From the NCBI RefSeq assembly GCF_014651035.1, contig NZ_BMWC01000003.1, forward strand, positions 372,001 to 436,000: DNA of 64,000 bases, given 5' to 3'. Source of the DNA: Streptomyces lomondensis (GTDB lineage Bacteria > Actinomycetota > Actinomycetes > Streptomycetales > Streptomycetaceae). The translations under genes were made by a program, and so were the position numbers. This document shows, piece by piece, positions 29,803 through 39,061 of the stretch. The notes beneath the pieces were generated by a model. That model was not told the origin of the DNA and ran no database searches. It saw only the letters and a program-made list of their open reading frames with translations. Each line of letters opens with the position of its first letter. Position 1 is the stretch's first letter.

Positions 29803-31524
29803 GTGACGCACGACCGACCAAGTGAGAAGGACCATGCGGGAGGCGCGCTGCCGGGTTCGGAAGCGGGCCTCCCCGGTCAGGAACGGCCCAGAACCGACCG
29901 GATCGTCTTCGGTGTCACCGCCGTGCTCACCCTCGCCTTCGTGGTCTGGGGAGCCGCCGCGACCGACTCCCTCGAAGACGTCTCCACCAGCATGCTCAGC
30001 GGTCTGCTGCACAACGGCGGCTGGGCGTTCATGCTCGCCGCCTCCGGCTTCGTCGTCTTCGCCCTGTGGCTCGCGGCCAGCCGCTACGGCCGCATCCACC
30101 TCGGCGCCGAGGGCGAGGAGCCGGAGTTCCGCACGGTGTCATGGGTCGCCATGATGTTCAGCGCGGGCATGGGCATCGGCCTGATGTTCTACGGCGTGAG
30201 CGAGCCGCTGTCGCACTACTCGACGGCCCCGCCGGGCACCGACCCGGCCGACTCCGGCGACCGCATGGAGACGGCCATGGCGACCACCCTGTTCCACTGG
30301 ACGCTCCATCCCTGGGCGATCTACGCCGTGGTGGGCCTCGCCATCGCCTACAGCACCTTCCGCAGGCGCCGCCGCCAGACCATCAGCGCCGTGTTCACGC
30401 CGCTCATCGGCAAGAAGAACGCGAACGGCGCCGCCGGCCGGTTCATCGACATCCTCGCGATCGTCGCGACCGTCTTCGGCTCCGCCGCCTCGCTGGGGCT
30501 CGGCGCGCTCCAGATCGGCTCCGGTGTGCAGGAGCTGGGCTGGATGGACAAGGTGAGCACCGGGCTGCTCGTCGCGATCATCGCGGTGCTGACCCTGGCC
30601 TTCGTCGCGTCCGCGGTGTCGGGCGTGGAGCGCGGCATCCAGTGGCTGTCCAACACGAACATGGTGCTGGCGCTGATCCTCGCCCTGTTCGTGTTCGTGG
30701 CGGGCCCGACCATCATCGTCCTCGACCTGCTGCCCACGTCCGTCTTCGCCTACCTCGGCGACCTGCCGCAGCTGGCCGGGCGCACGGAGGCCAGCGGCGG
30801 CGAGGGTGTCGCGGACTGGCTGGGCAGCTGGACCGTCTTCTACTGGGCGTGGTGGATCTCCTGGACGCCGTTCGTCGGCATGTTCATCGCCCGGATCAGC
30901 CGGGGCCGGACCATCCGGCAGTTCGTCGGCGGGGTCATCCTCGTGCCCAGCACGGTCAGCCTGGTCTGGTTCGCGGTCTTCGGCGGCTCCGCGATGAAGA
31001 TGCAGGAGCAGGGCCGGCTCGGCGAGGAGGCGACGCCCGAGGGGCAGCTCTTCGCGGTGCTCCAGCAGTTCCCCGTCGCCACCGCCACCAGCCTGCTCGT
31101 GATGGTCCTCGTCGGCATCTTCTTCGTCTCGGGCGCCGACGCGGCCTCGATCGTCATGGGCACCCTCTCGCAGCGGGGGGCGCTCGAACCGGGCCGTCTG
31201 GTGGTGGTGTTCTGGGGCGTGGTCACCGGTGCGGTCGCCGCCATCATGCTGCTGGTCGGCAGCGGGCAGGGGGACGCGCTGACCGGTCTCCAGAACCTCA
31301 CCATCCTCGCGGCGGCGCCGTTCGTCGTCGTGATGATCTTCATGTGCGTCGCCCTCATGCGCGACCTGCGCCGCGACCCGGTCATCGTGCGCGAGCAGAT
31401 GGGCTCCGAGGCCGTCGAACTGGCCGTCATCGAGGGCCACAAGAAGTACGACGGCGAGTTCGAGTTCCGCGTCGGCCCCGGCCGTGGCCCGGACGTGGAG
31501 GGCGACCCGATCGGCAAGCACTGA
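29803..31524 (+). CDS. BCCT-family betaine/choline/carnitine transporter
   Basis: A 573-residue membrane protein with 12 predicted helices. Family motifs: GMGIGLMFYGVSEPLSHY (glycine-rich stretch of helix 3 region), the tryptophan-rich segment TVFYWAWWISWTPFVGMFIARISRGRTIR in TM8, and GSGQGDALTGLQNLTIL. It is a sodium- or proton-coupled importer of osmoprotectants such as glycine betaine. The hydrophilic C-terminal tail (about 50 residues, charged) could be the osmosensing segment seen in BetP-like carriers. The GTG at 29803 is spaced 8 nt from AAAGG; a GTG three codons earlier is less well placed. Confidence 0.93.
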   Translation: MTHDRPSEKDHAGGALPGSEAGLPGQERPRTDRIVFGVTAVLTLAFVVWGAAATDSLEDVSTSMLSGLLHNGGWAFMLAASGFVVFALWLAASRYGRIHLGAEGEEPEFRTVSWVAMMFSAGMGIGLMFYGVSEPLSHYSTAPPGTDPADSGDRMETAMATTLFHWTLHPWAIYAVVGLAIAYSTFRRRRRQTISAVFTPLIGKKNANGAAGRFIDILAIVATVFGSAASLGLGALQIGSGVQELGWMDKVSTGLLVAIIAVLTLAFVASAVSGVERGIQWLSNTNMVLALILALFVFVAGPTIIVLDLLPTSVFAYLGDLPQLAGRTEASGGEGVADWLGSWTVFYWAWWISWTPFVGMFIARISRGRTIRQFVGGVILVPSTVSLVWFAVFGGSAMKMQEQGRLGEEATPEGQLFAVLQQFPVATATSLLVMVLVGIFFVSGADAASIVMGTLSQRGALEPGRLVVVFWGVVTGAVAAIMLLVGSGQGDALTGLQNLTILAAAPFVVVMIFMCVALMRDLRRDPVIVREQMGSEAVELAVIEGHKKYDGEFEFRVGPGRGPDVEGDPIGKH

Positions 31525-31537
31525 CCAGGAGGACCGA

Positions 31538-31565
31538 GCGACCCGGGCACTTCCAGCCGGGTCGC
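31538..31565 (+). terminator. Terminator hairpin after the BCCT gene
   Basis: Perfect 9-bp stem GCGACCCGG / CCGGGTCGC with a 10-nt loop, 13 nt after the stop. The 3' arm CCGGGTCGC is also the core of the minisatellite unit that follows. Confidence 0.75.
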
Positions 31566-31573
31566 CCGCGTCT

Positions 31574-31741
31574 GCCGGCTCGGGTGACTTCGGCCGGGTC
31601 GCTCGGGCTTGTCGGCTCGGGTGACTTCGGCCGGGTCGCTCGGGCTTGCCGGCTCGGTTGGCTCCGGTCGGGTCGCTCGGGCTTGTCGGCTCGGTTGGCT
31701 CCGGTCGGGTCGCTCGGGCTCGCCGGCTCGGTTGGCTCCGG
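31574..31741. repeat. 37-bp tandem minisatellite, four full copies plus a partial
   Basis: Copies at 31574-31610, 31611-31647, 31648-31684 and 31685-31721, with a fifth partial copy to about 31741. Copies 1-2 carry GGGTGACTTCGGCC and copies 3-4 carry GGTTGGCTCCGGTC in the same place; all share CGGGTCGCTCGGGCT. The period is exactly 37 bp. Confidence 0.92.
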
Positions 31742-31871
31742 CTCGGCCGGAGCGTCCCGACCGGAGCGGCCTGGCTCGGTTGCTCAGGCCGGTCGGGCTC
31801 GAGTGGCTTCGGCCGCAGGCGTCCCGGGGCCGCGCGGCCCGGTCGCCCGCAGTCGGAGGGGTCCTCAGCCG

Positions 31872-31924
31872 GTGAGCGTCCGGGCTGCCTGGTCCGTGCC
31901 CGGCCGTGAGCGTCCGGGCTGCCT
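31872..31924. repeat. 19-bp direct repeat
   Basis: GTGAGCGTCCGGGCTGCCT occurs identically at 31872-31890 and 31906-31924. Confidence 0.85.
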
Positions 31925-31930
31925 CTTCCG

Positions 31931-31970
31931 TGCTCAGCCGGTGACCAGCGTGCTCAGCCGGTGACCAGCC
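31931..31970. repeat. 20-bp tandem duplication over the end of the oxidase gene
   Basis: TGCTCAGCCGGTGACCAGC is repeated at 31931-31949 and 31951-31969. The second copy contains the stop codon and the last codons (LVTG) of the D-amino-acid-oxidase-like gene; the first is a downstream duplicate. Confidence 0.9.
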
Positions 31971-32904
31971 GAGCCGCCTCCTCCGCGCACCCCCAGGCCA
32001 CCGTCACACCCCCGCCACCATGGCCGTAGTTGTGCACCAGCACTCGCCCGTCCGGCAGGACATCGCGTTCCAGGCGGACCGCCGGCCGGGTGGGCCGCAG
32101 CCCGACCCGGTGCTCCAGCACCCGCGCCCCGGCGACCTCCGGCCGCAGCGCCGCGCAGCGCCGGACGATCGCCTCGGCCGTCGCCGGGTCGGGCTCCAGG
32201 GACCACGCGTCCTCCTCCGCCGTACCGCCGAGGACGAGCCCGCCCGGCTGCGGGAACAGGTACGCGTACTCCCCGGCCTCGTCGCCGGCGACCAGCCAGG
32301 TGTCGATCCCGGGGTTCTCCACCACGACCAACTGCCCGCGCACCGGCCGCACGGACGGATCCGGCACCAGCTCCCGCGCGGCGAGACCCGTGCAGTTGAC
32401 CACGACGGGCGCGTCCACCTCCGCGAGGGAGGCCACCGTACGCGTCTCGACCACCCCGCCCGCCGCGACGAACCGCTCCCGAAGCCACGGCAGATGAGCC
32501 GGCATGTCGATGAGCGGCAGCCGCGCGCGGACGCCCGTCCCCGCGTACTCCCCGGCCGTGGCCGCCCGCAGCCCCGGCACCCGCCCCGCCAGCCACCCGT
32601 CGACCTCGTCGAGCCGGGTGCCACCCAGTACCCCTTCGACCATGCGTACGCCGGCCCGCTCGGTCCCCGCCGCCAGCTCCTCGTACACCTCCAGCGACCG
32701 CAGCGCCCAGGCACGCGCTCGCTCGACCGGCTCGATCCGGTACGGCCACCACAGCGCACCCGCAACGGCTGAGGTGGTCGCCTCGGCGGCGTCCCGCGTC
32801 CACACCCGCACCCGCCGCCCCCGCTCGGCGAGAACCACCGCGGTCGTCAGCCCGACGACCCCGCCACCGACCACCACGATCTCGTCACTCAGCTCGCTTG
32901 CCAT
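31954..32904 (-). CDS. FAD-dependent D-amino-acid-oxidase-like protein
   Basis: A 316-residue flavoprotein. The FAD dinucleotide fold is EIVVVGGGVVGLTTAVVLAERG at the N-terminus, GALWWPYRIEP follows (the DAAO-type second motif), then VNCTGLAARELV, and the C-terminal signature HRVGLRPTRPAVRLE..VHNYGHGGGGVTVAWG is that of D-amino acid oxidases. It oxidises a D-amino acid, or possibly glycine, to the imino acid with H2O2 release. The start was placed at MASELSDEIVVVGGG; an ATG nine codons upstream is possible. It shares a short divergent promoter region of about 67 bp with the next gene. Confidence 0.88.
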   Translation of the reverse strand: MASELSDEIVVVGGGVVGLTTAVVLAERGRRVRVWTRDAAEATTSAVAGALWWPYRIEPVERARAWALRSLEVYEELAAGTERAGVRMVEGVLGGTRLDEVDGWLAGRVPGLRAATAGEYAGTGVRARLPLIDMPAHLPWLRERFVAAGGVVETRTVASLAEVDAPVVVNCTGLAARELVPDPSVRPVRGQLVVVENPGIDTWLVAGDEAGEYAYLFPQPGGLVLGGTAEEDAWSLEPDPATAEAIVRRCAALRPEVAGARVLEHRVGLRPTRPAVRLERDVLPDGRVLVHNYGHGGGGVTVAWGCAEEAARLVTG

Positions 32905-32971
32905 GGCCCGGACCGTAGCGGAATGTGTCATGCCGTGCTCACATCACGCGCAGTGTGGGGATACTCACCGT

Positions 32972-34006
32972 ATGTGTGCCGAGTATGCGACCTTCGGCCT
33001 GGCACCCGCGATGCGGGCCGGCGGAGTCCTCACCGACGGTGGTTACCAGGTCCACCGGGACTTCGTGGACTTCATCGTCGACGGACGCCCGCTGCTGTTC
33101 CAGCTCTCCGACCTCGACGCGGTCTCCCCGCTCGCCTCCGACGTACCGCCCGCCATCTTCACCGCGCAGGTCCGCAGCCTGCTCCTAGAGAGCCCGGCGC
33201 CGCTGCCCGGCGGCCGGTACGTCGTCTACGGCTGCCCCGAGTGCGAGGACCTGGCCTGCGGGGCCGTCACCGCGGTCATCCGCCCGGACGGTGAGGACTT
33301 CATCTGGCGGGACTTCGCCTGGCAGACCGACGAACACGCCGACCTGGAGCGCAACGGCTACCACGGCATCGGCCCGTTCCGTTTCCGCGGCGCCGAGTAC
33401 CGGGCGGCGCTGAGCGCCCTGCTCAACGGCTCCGCCCAGGACCCCCGCCCCCGCGTCCTGCTGATCGGCGCCCGCGTCGCCGTCCTGGCCAAGCTCGCCG
33501 CGGCGTTACGCACCATCGGCGTCGGCGCCGACATCGCCCAGGACGCCGACGGCGTATCCGCCGACGAACTGCGCGGCTACGGCGCCGTCGCCTTCGGCCG
33601 GGGGGTCGGTGAGCGGGAACGTGCCGCCGTCCGCCGCGCCTTCGAACGCGCCGAGGTCCCGGTCGCCTACGTCGACGGCCTCGCCCCGATCGTCCCGCTC
33701 CTCGTCGCACAGATCGAACACGCCCTGGACCGCAGCCCCGTCGAACAGCGCCGCCTCACCGGCCTGACCGCCGACGGCGGCGGCGCGGACGTCGAGGTCA
33801 CCTCCGCCTGCCGGGTCACCCTCACCGCGTACCGCCTCGACCGGCTCTCCCGCACTCACACCCACGAGCTCTTCGACGGCGTCCTGGAACCGGGCCGCCA
33901 CCGCCTCGCCCTGGACCCGAAGGCGGTGAAGGGGCGGTCCTTCCTCGTCGCCCGCACCACCGGAAGCGTCCTGGCCACGGCCGTGACCCACGGAGCGGCC
34001 CATTAG
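32972..34006 (+). CDS. Uncharacterised protein with a TTA codon
   Basis: A 344-residue cytoplasmic protein I do not recognise. Residues 1-130 form one region (CAEYATFGLAPAMRAGGVLTDGGYQVHRDFVDFIVDG, YGCPECEDLACGAVTAVI, IWRDFAWQTDE) with a C-x2-C-x4-C cluster; residues 150-250 look like a Rossmann-type or flavodoxin-like alpha/beta segment (PRVLLIGARVAVLAKLAAAL). Homologues are sometimes called oxidoreductase. Codon 179 (33506-33508) is TTA, the only in-frame TTA I found in the window's genes, so its translation should depend on the bldA tRNA. It ends 13 bp before the ABC-F gene, so the two are probably co-transcribed. Confidence 0.8.
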   Translation: MCAEYATFGLAPAMRAGGVLTDGGYQVHRDFVDFIVDGRPLLFQLSDLDAVSPLASDVPPAIFTAQVRSLLLESPAPLPGGRYVVYGCPECEDLACGAVTAVIRPDGEDFIWRDFAWQTDEHADLERNGYHGIGPFRFRGAEYRAALSALLNGSAQDPRPRVLLIGARVAVLAKLAAALRTIGVGADIAQDADGVSADELRGYGAVAFGRGVGERERAAVRRAFERAEVPVAYVDGLAPIVPLLVAQIEHALDRSPVEQRRLTGLTADGGGADVEVTSACRVTLTAYRLDRLSRTHTHELFDGVLEPGRHRLALDPKAVKGRSFLVARTTGSVLATAVTHGAAH

Positions 34007-34019
34007 GATCGGCGCTCTG

Positions 34020-35660
34020 ATGACTGCCACCCTCGTCGCCAAGAACCTCGCCGCCGGCCACGGCGACCGCGCCCTGTTCACCGGGCTCGACCTCGTCGTC
34101 GCGCCCGGCGACGTGATCGGCCTGGTCGGAGCCAACGGCGCGGGCAAGTCCACCCTGCTGAGGATGCTCGCCGGACTCACCGCGCCCGAGCAGGGCGAAC
34201 TGCGCCTGTCCCCGCCGGCCGCCACCGTCGGCCACCTCCCGCAGGAGCCGGACCGCCGCCCCGGCGAGACCGTACGGGCGTTCCTGGCCCGCCGCACCGG
34301 CGTCGCCGAGGCCCAGCGGCTCATGGACGAGGCGACCCAGGCCCTGGTCGACGGAGCCCCTGGCGCCGACGACGCCTACGCCACGAGCCTGGAGCGCTGG
34401 CTCGGCCTCGGCGGCGCCGACCTCGACGAACGCGCCGAGGAGGTCGCCGACTCACTCGGCCTCGCGGTCGACCTGGACCAGCCGATGACGTCCCTGTCCG
34501 GCGGCCAGGCGGCCCACGCCGGCCTCGCGTCCCTGCTGCTGTCCCGCTACGACGTCTTCCTGCTCGACGAGCCGACCAACGACCTCGACCTGGACGGCCT
34601 GGAGCGCCTCGAACGCTTCGTCGGCGGCCTGCGCGCCGGCACGGTCGTCGTCAGCCACGACCGCGAGTTCCTCACCCGCACGGTCACCAAGGTCCTCGAA
34701 CTCGACCTCGCCCAGCAGCAGATCAACCTCTACGGCGGTGGCTACCAGGCCTACCTGGAGGAGCGGGACGTCGCCCGCCGGCACGCCCGCGACGAGTACG
34801 AGGAGTACGCCGACAAGAAGGCGGCCCTCCAGGACCGCGCGCAGATGCAGCGCTCCTGGATGGACAAGGGCGTGAAGAACGCGCGCCGCAAGGCGGGCAA
34901 CGACAACGACAAGATCGGCCGCAAGTTCCGCAGCGAGGCCAGCGAGAAGCAGGCCGCGAAGGCCCGCCAGACCCAGCGCATGATCGAACGCCTCGACGTC
35001 GTCGAGGAGCCCCGCAAGGAGTGGGACCTGCGCATGGAGATCGCCTCCGCGCCGCGCTCCGGAGCGGTCGTCGCGACCCTGCGGGACGCCGAGGTGCGCC
35101 GCGGCGACTTCGTCCTCGGCCCGGTGTCCCTGCAGATCGACTGGGCGGACCGGGTGGCGGTGACGGGCGCGAACGGCGCCGGCAAGTCCACGCTGCTCGC
35201 CGCCCTGCTCGGCCGCGTCCCGCTGAACGCCGGCCACGCCGCGCTCGGCTCGGGCGTCCTGCTCGGCGAGGTCGACCAGGCCCGCAAGCTGTTCCACGGC
35301 GAGGAGTCGCTGCTCGACGCCTTCCGCGCGGCCGTTCCGGACACCGAACCGGTCGAGATCCGCACCCTCCTGGCCAAGTTCGGCCTCAAGACCGAACACG
35401 TCCTGCGCCCCGCGGCGACCCTCTCCCCGGGCGAGCGCACCAGGGCCGCCCTGGCACTCCTCCAGGGCCGCGGCGTCAACCTCCTGGTCCTGGACGAGCC
35501 GACCAACCACCTCGACCTGCCCGCCATCGAACAGCTGGAGTCCGCGCTCGACGCCTACGAGGGCACCCTCCTGCTGGTCACCCACGACCGCCGCATGCTG
35601 GACGCCGTACGCGTCACGCGCCGCCTGGAGGTGGCGGACGGCAAAGTGACCGAGCGCTAG
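34020..35660 (+). CDS. ABC-F family ATPase
   Basis: A 546-residue soluble protein with two ABC modules: Walker A VGANGAGKST and TGANGAGKST, first signature LSGGQAAHAGLA, second LSPGERTRAALAL (the SGG is SPG), Walker B FLLDEPTNDLDLDGL and LVLDEPTNHLDLPAI, and a basic helical linker (about 240-330) rich in Lys and Arg. The lack of a structured leader and the short distance from the preceding gene suggest a housekeeping translational ABC-F rather than an inducible resistance factor; this is an inference. Its last 4 nt overlap the convergent gene. Confidence 0.92.
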   Translation: MTATLVAKNLAAGHGDRALFTGLDLVVAPGDVIGLVGANGAGKSTLLRMLAGLTAPEQGELRLSPPAATVGHLPQEPDRRPGETVRAFLARRTGVAEAQRLMDEATQALVDGAPGADDAYATSLERWLGLGGADLDERAEEVADSLGLAVDLDQPMTSLSGGQAAHAGLASLLLSRYDVFLLDEPTNDLDLDGLERLERFVGGLRAGTVVVSHDREFLTRTVTKVLELDLAQQQINLYGGGYQAYLEERDVARRHARDEYEEYADKKAALQDRAQMQRSWMDKGVKNARRKAGNDNDKIGRKFRSEASEKQAAKARQTQRMIERLDVVEEPRKEWDLRMEIASAPRSGAVVATLRDAEVRRGDFVLGPVSLQIDWADRVAVTGANGAGKSTLLAALLGRVPLNAGHAALGSGVLLGEVDQARKLFHGEESLLDAFRAAVPDTEPVEIRTLLAKFGLKTEHVLRPAATLSPGERTRAALALLQGRGVNLLVLDEPTNHLDLPAIEQLESALDAYEGTLLLVTHDRRMLDAVRVTRRLEVADGKVTER

Positions 35661-36214
35661 TCAGCCGCCAGGCGCCTCGCGAGGGAGGGGTAGTCGACGA
35701 CGAACCCCTCCTCGTCGAACTCCAGGTCGCTGTGGAAGCCGCCGGAGGCGAACCGGACCCGCCCCGGTCCGCGATGCCGGTACGTCTGCTGCGACGGCCG
35801 CACCGCCAGGTCCGGCACGGACACCCAGGCCATCAGGAACTCCAGCTCGCCCGGTCCCCGGTGCAGTCCGTGCCGCAGCACCGGCATGCTGTTGGTCAGC
35901 GGGCACAGCCCGAGATCGCAGTCGAGGGCTCCGTCGACGTCCGGGAGCCGCTCGCCGTCCGCGGTCCATCCGCCCCCGCCGTCGTGCCGCAGATCGAGCG
36001 TGCGGCTGCCGCGGGCGGACTCGATCGTCACCCGCAGCCGACGGGTGACGAACCCGCCGGCCGCGTCGAGGTCGTACGTGACCCAGTAGGGCTCCGGATA
36101 GGTCCCGACGGCCCGCCCGCGCGCCCGCAGCACGCCGCCCCCGACCTGGGCCCAGGCCGTCTCGAATCCCCGGCTGGCGGACACTTCCCAGGTGAGGACA
36201 CGTGCAACAGACAT
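35657..36214 (-). CDS. Putative glycolipid-binding family protein
   Basis: A 185-residue, strand-rich protein with the pattern of the putative glycolipid-binding domain family: LTWEVSASRGFETAWAQVGGGVLRARGRAVG, PYWVTYDLDAAGGFVTRRLRV, GALDCDLGLCPLTNSMPVLRHGLH and VDYPSLARR at the end. It has no signal peptide. The name of the family comes from structural inference, and the natural ligand is not known. It lies downstream of tex on the same strand but is separated from it by a repeat element and a hairpin. Confidence 0.85.
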   Translation of the reverse strand: MSVARVLTWEVSASRGFETAWAQVGGGVLRARGRAVGTYPEPYWVTYDLDAAGGFVTRRLRVTIESARGSRTLDLRHDGGGGWTADGERLPDVDGALDCDLGLCPLTNSMPVLRHGLHRGPGELEFLMAWVSVPDLAVRPSQQTYRHRGPGRVRFASGGFHSDLEFDEEGFVVDYPSLARRLAAD

Positions 36215-36237
36215 ACCGACCAGTTTAAGACCGACCC

Positions 36238-36284
36238 TTTAGGGGCGCGGGGAACTGCGCGACCAGCCACAACGGCCCCGCAGC
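36238..36284. repeat. Interspersed Streptomyces intergenic repeat
   Basis: The stretch beginning TTTAGGGGCGCGGGGAACTG and continuing through GCGCGACCAGCCAC to CCCCGCAGC matches, from memory, a short repeat scattered through intergenic regions of many Streptomyces chromosomes. It sits exactly in the gap between tex and the glycolipid-binding gene. Confidence 0.65.
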
Positions 36285-36289
36285 TCCCC

Positions 36290-36309
36290 ACGGCTCACGG
36301 CGGAGCCGT
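36290..36309 (-). terminator. Hairpin at the 3' end of tex
   Basis: ACGGCTC / GAGCCGT with a 6-nt loop, directly adjoining the tex stop codon at 36309. Confidence 0.55.
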
Positions 36310-38711
36310 CAGCGCTTGCCGTTCTTGGGATCGACCAGCCCCGCGCGGCGCAACGCGTCGGCCATCGCGCCGTTGGCGGGCGGAGGCGCCTGCCGCGAAC
36401 CGCCGCCGCCACGACCGGCGCCACCGCCACGGCCACCCTGCCGCTGCTGCGGCGGCCGCCCACCCCGCTGCCGGCGCTCGCCGGAGCCGCCGTCCTGGCC
36501 ACCCTGCGGAGCCGCCTCGTCGTCCAGCCGCAGCGTCAGCGAGATCCGCTTGCGCGGGATGTCGACGTCGAGGACCTTCACCTTGACGATGTCCCCGGGT
36601 TTCACCACGTCCCGCGGGTCCTTGACGAACGTCTTCGACATCGCGGAGACGTGCACCAGGCCGTCCTGGTGGACACCGACGTCGACGAACGCCCCGAAGG
36701 CGGCCACGTTCGTCACGACGCCCTCCAGGATCATCCCGGACGACAGGTCGGAGATCTTCTCCACGCCCTCCTTGAAGGCGGCCGTCTTGAACGCCGGACG
36801 CGGGTCGCGGCCCGGCTTCTCCAGCTCCTTGAGGATGTCGGTGACCGTCGGCAGGCCGAACGTCTCGTCCACGAACTCCTGCGGCTTCAGCGAGCGCAGC
36901 ACCGCCGTGTTGCCGACGAGGCCGGCGACATCCTGCCCGGTGGTCTTCACCATGCGCCGGACCACCGGATAGGCCTCCGGGTGCACGCTGGACGCGTCCA
37001 GCGGGTCGTCGCCGCCGCGGATCCGCAGGAAGCCCGCGCACTGCTCATAGGCCTTCGGGCCGAGCCGCGCCACCTTCTTCAGCTCACCGCGGGACTTGAA
37101 GGGCCCGTTGGCGTCGCGGTGCGCCACGATGTTCTCGGCGAGCCCGGAGGTGATGCCGGAGACCCGGGCCAGCAGGGGCGCCGACGCCGTGTTGACGTCC
37201 ACGCCCACGCCGTTCACACAGTCCTCCACCACCGCGTCCAGCGAGCGCGACAGCTTCACCTCGGACAGGTCGTGCTGGTACTGGCCGACGCCGATCGACT
37301 TCGGGTCGATCTTCACCAGCTCGGCCAGCGGGTCCTGGAGCCGGCGGGCGATCGACACGGCACCGCGCAGCGACACGTCCATGTCGGGCAGCTCCTGCGA
37401 GGCGAACGCGGACGCCGAGTACACGGACGCGCCGGCCTCGGACACCATCACCTTCGTCAGGTTCAACTCCGGGTGCCTGGCGATCAGTTCCCCGGCGAGC
37501 TTGTCGGTCTCGCGGGACGCCGTGCCGTTGCCGATCGCGATCAGCTCGACCGCGTGCTCCTTCGCGAGCCGGGCCAGCTTGGCGATGGCCTCGTCCCACC
37601 GGTTGGCGGGGACGTGCGGGTGGATGACGTCCGTGGCGACGACCTTGCCGGTCGCGTCGACCACGGCGACCTTCACGCCCGTACGGAAACCGGGGTCCAG
37701 GCCGAGCGTCGCGCGCGTGCCCGCCGGAGCGGCGAGCAGCAGGTCGCGGAGGTTCGCCGCGAAGACCCGCACGGCCTCGTCCTCGGCGGCCGTGCGCAGC
37801 CGCAGCCTCAGGTCGATGCCCAGGTGGACGAGGATGCGGGTGCGCCACGCCCAGCGGACCGTGTCCGTCAGCCACTTGTCGCCGGGGCGGCCCCGGTCGG
37901 CGATTCCGAACCGGTGGGCGACGATCCCCTCGTACGACGACGGGCCGTCCGTCGGCTCCTCGGGCTCCAGGACGAGGTCGAGGACCTCCTCCTTCTCGCC
38001 GCGCAGCATCGCGAGGATCCGGTGCGAGGGCAGCTCCGTGAACGGCTCGGCGAAGTCGAAGTAGTCGGCGAACTTCGCGCCCGCCTCCTCCTTGCCCTCC
38101 CGCACCTTGGCGGCCAGCCGCCCGCGCACCCACATGCGCTCGCGCAGCTCGCCGATCAGGTCGGCGTCCTCCGAGAACCGCTCGGTGAGGATCGCCCGGG
38201 CGCCGTCGAGAGCGGCCTGCGGATCGGCCACGCCCTTGTCGGCGTCGACGAACGCGGCGGCCGCGGCGAGGGGCTCGACGGACGGATCGCCGAGCAGCCC
38301 CTCCGCCAGCGGCTCGAGACCGGCCTCCCGCGCGATCTGCGCCTTGGTGCGCCGCTTGGGCTTGTACGGGAGGTAGATGTCCTCCAGGCGCGCCTTGGTC
38401 TCGGCGCCCCGGATCCGGGCCTCCAACTCGTCGGTGAGCTTGCCCTGCTCGCGCACCGACTCCAGGATCGCCGCCCGCCGCTCCTCCAGCTCCCGCAGAT
38501 AGCGCAGCCGCTCCTCGATCGTGCGCAGCTGCGCGTCGTCGAGCATCTCGGTCGCTTCCTTGCGGTAGCGGGCGATGAAGGGCACCGTAGAACCGCCGTC
38601 CAGCAGTTCCACGGCAGCCCTGACCTGCCGCTCCCGTACGCCGAGCTCCTCGGCGATCCTGCCTTCGATGGACCCTACGTTGATGGACCCGTTGGACCCG
38701 GGTGTCGTCAC
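36309..38711 (-). CDS. tex: Tex-family RNA-binding transcription accessory protein
   Basis: An 800-residue protein with the full Tex order: N-terminal helical Tex region ([48 protein letters not shown]), the YqgF-like RNase H fold ([23 protein letters not shown]), a helix-hairpin-helix ([32 protein letters not shown]), and a C-terminal S1 RNA-binding domain ([29 protein letters not shown]). A disordered Gly/Arg/Gln-rich tail follows the S1 domain. It associates with RNA and the transcription machinery in the cytoplasm. The GTG at 38711 ([13 protein letters not shown]) was preferred over an upstream start that adds an unlike extension. Confidence 0.95.
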   Translation of the reverse strand: MTTPGSNGSINVGSIEGRIAEELGVRERQVRAAVELLDGGSTVPFIARYRKEATEMLDDAQLRTIEERLRYLRELEERRAAILESVREQGKLTDELEARIRGAETKARLEDIYLPYKPKRRTKAQIAREAGLEPLAEGLLGDPSVEPLAAAAAFVDADKGVADPQAALDGARAILTERFSEDADLIGELRERMWVRGRLAAKVREGKEEAGAKFADYFDFAEPFTELPSHRILAMLRGEKEEVLDLVLEPEEPTDGPSSYEGIVAHRFGIADRGRPGDKWLTDTVRWAWRTRILVHLGIDLRLRLRTAAEDEAVRVFAANLRDLLLAAPAGTRATLGLDPGFRTGVKVAVVDATGKVVATDVIHPHVPANRWDEAIAKLARLAKEHAVELIAIGNGTASRETDKLAGELIARHPELNLTKVMVSEAGASVYSASAFASQELPDMDVSLRGAVSIARRLQDPLAELVKIDPKSIGVGQYQHDLSEVKLSRSLDAVVEDCVNGVGVDVNTASAPLLARVSGITSGLAENIVAHRDANGPFKSRGELKKVARLGPKAYEQCAGFLRIRGGDDPLDASSVHPEAYPVVRRMVKTTGQDVAGLVGNTAVLRSLKPQEFVDETFGLPTVTDILKELEKPGRDPRPAFKTAAFKEGVEKISDLSSGMILEGVVTNVAAFGAFVDVGVHQDGLVHVSAMSKTFVKDPRDVVKPGDIVKVKVLDVDIPRKRISLTLRLDDEAAPQGGQDGGSGERRQRGGRPPQQRQGGRGGGAGRGGGGSRQAPPPANGAMADALRRAGLVDPKNGKR

Positions 38712-38811
38712 GATCCCGTACCGCCTTCTCCACTGAGGTTGCGCGGCAATTGTGGCAGGTGACACCGACACTCGGGGATCAGGGCGGCGCCCGGCAGGTC
38801 GGGCGCCGGAA

Positions 38812-38943
38812 TCAGACCCTGCGGCTGCGGGTGGAGGACGAGGCCCCGCCGAAGAGCCGGGCCAGGGCCCGGAAGGGCAGCGTCACGACGGTGGCGATGG
38901 CACCGCCGATCTGGCGCAGCACGTCTGCGATAGCACGGAACAC
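38812..38943 (-). CDS. LPFR-motif small protein
   Basis: A 43-residue frame starting at GTG 38941-38943, preceded by AAAGGGG at ideal spacing. It is an amphipathic helix with a hydrophobic stretch ending [12 protein letters not shown] and a basic tail STRSRRV. Small proteins with this LPFR motif are widespread in Streptomyces; I recall a family by that name. Likely membrane-associated. It is too short for usual gene callers, and a longer same-frame extension upstream is low-complexity and not credible. Confidence 0.75.
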   Translation of the reverse strand: MFRAIADVLRQIGGAIATVVTLPFRALARLFGGASSSTRSRRV

Positions 38944-39061
38944 GTAATTCCCCTTTCTCTCTCCCGGCCGCACCGGCCAGGAGAGGACCGGGTACCTCGC
39001 AGAGCCCTCACCATGCGTCACGGCCGAACACATGTGCCCGGCGTGATTCAGGCGGAAGCGA

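Larger units (their letters stand above)
31525..31953. other. Repeat-rich intergenic region, 429 bp
   Basis: This gap holds a terminator, a 37-bp minisatellite and two shorter duplications. All reading frames stay open because the repeat is GC-rich, but the 37-bp unit shifts frame with every copy, so the open frames here are not credible genes. Confidence 0.8.

Noticed and set aside
31574..31741. The 37-bp repeat array as a CRISPR
   Set aside because: Copies abut with no spacers and no cas genes are present.
31609..31909. Two frames of 88 and 87 codons across the minisatellite
   Set aside because: The 37-bp period changes frame with each copy, and the protein is a translated repeat without other support.
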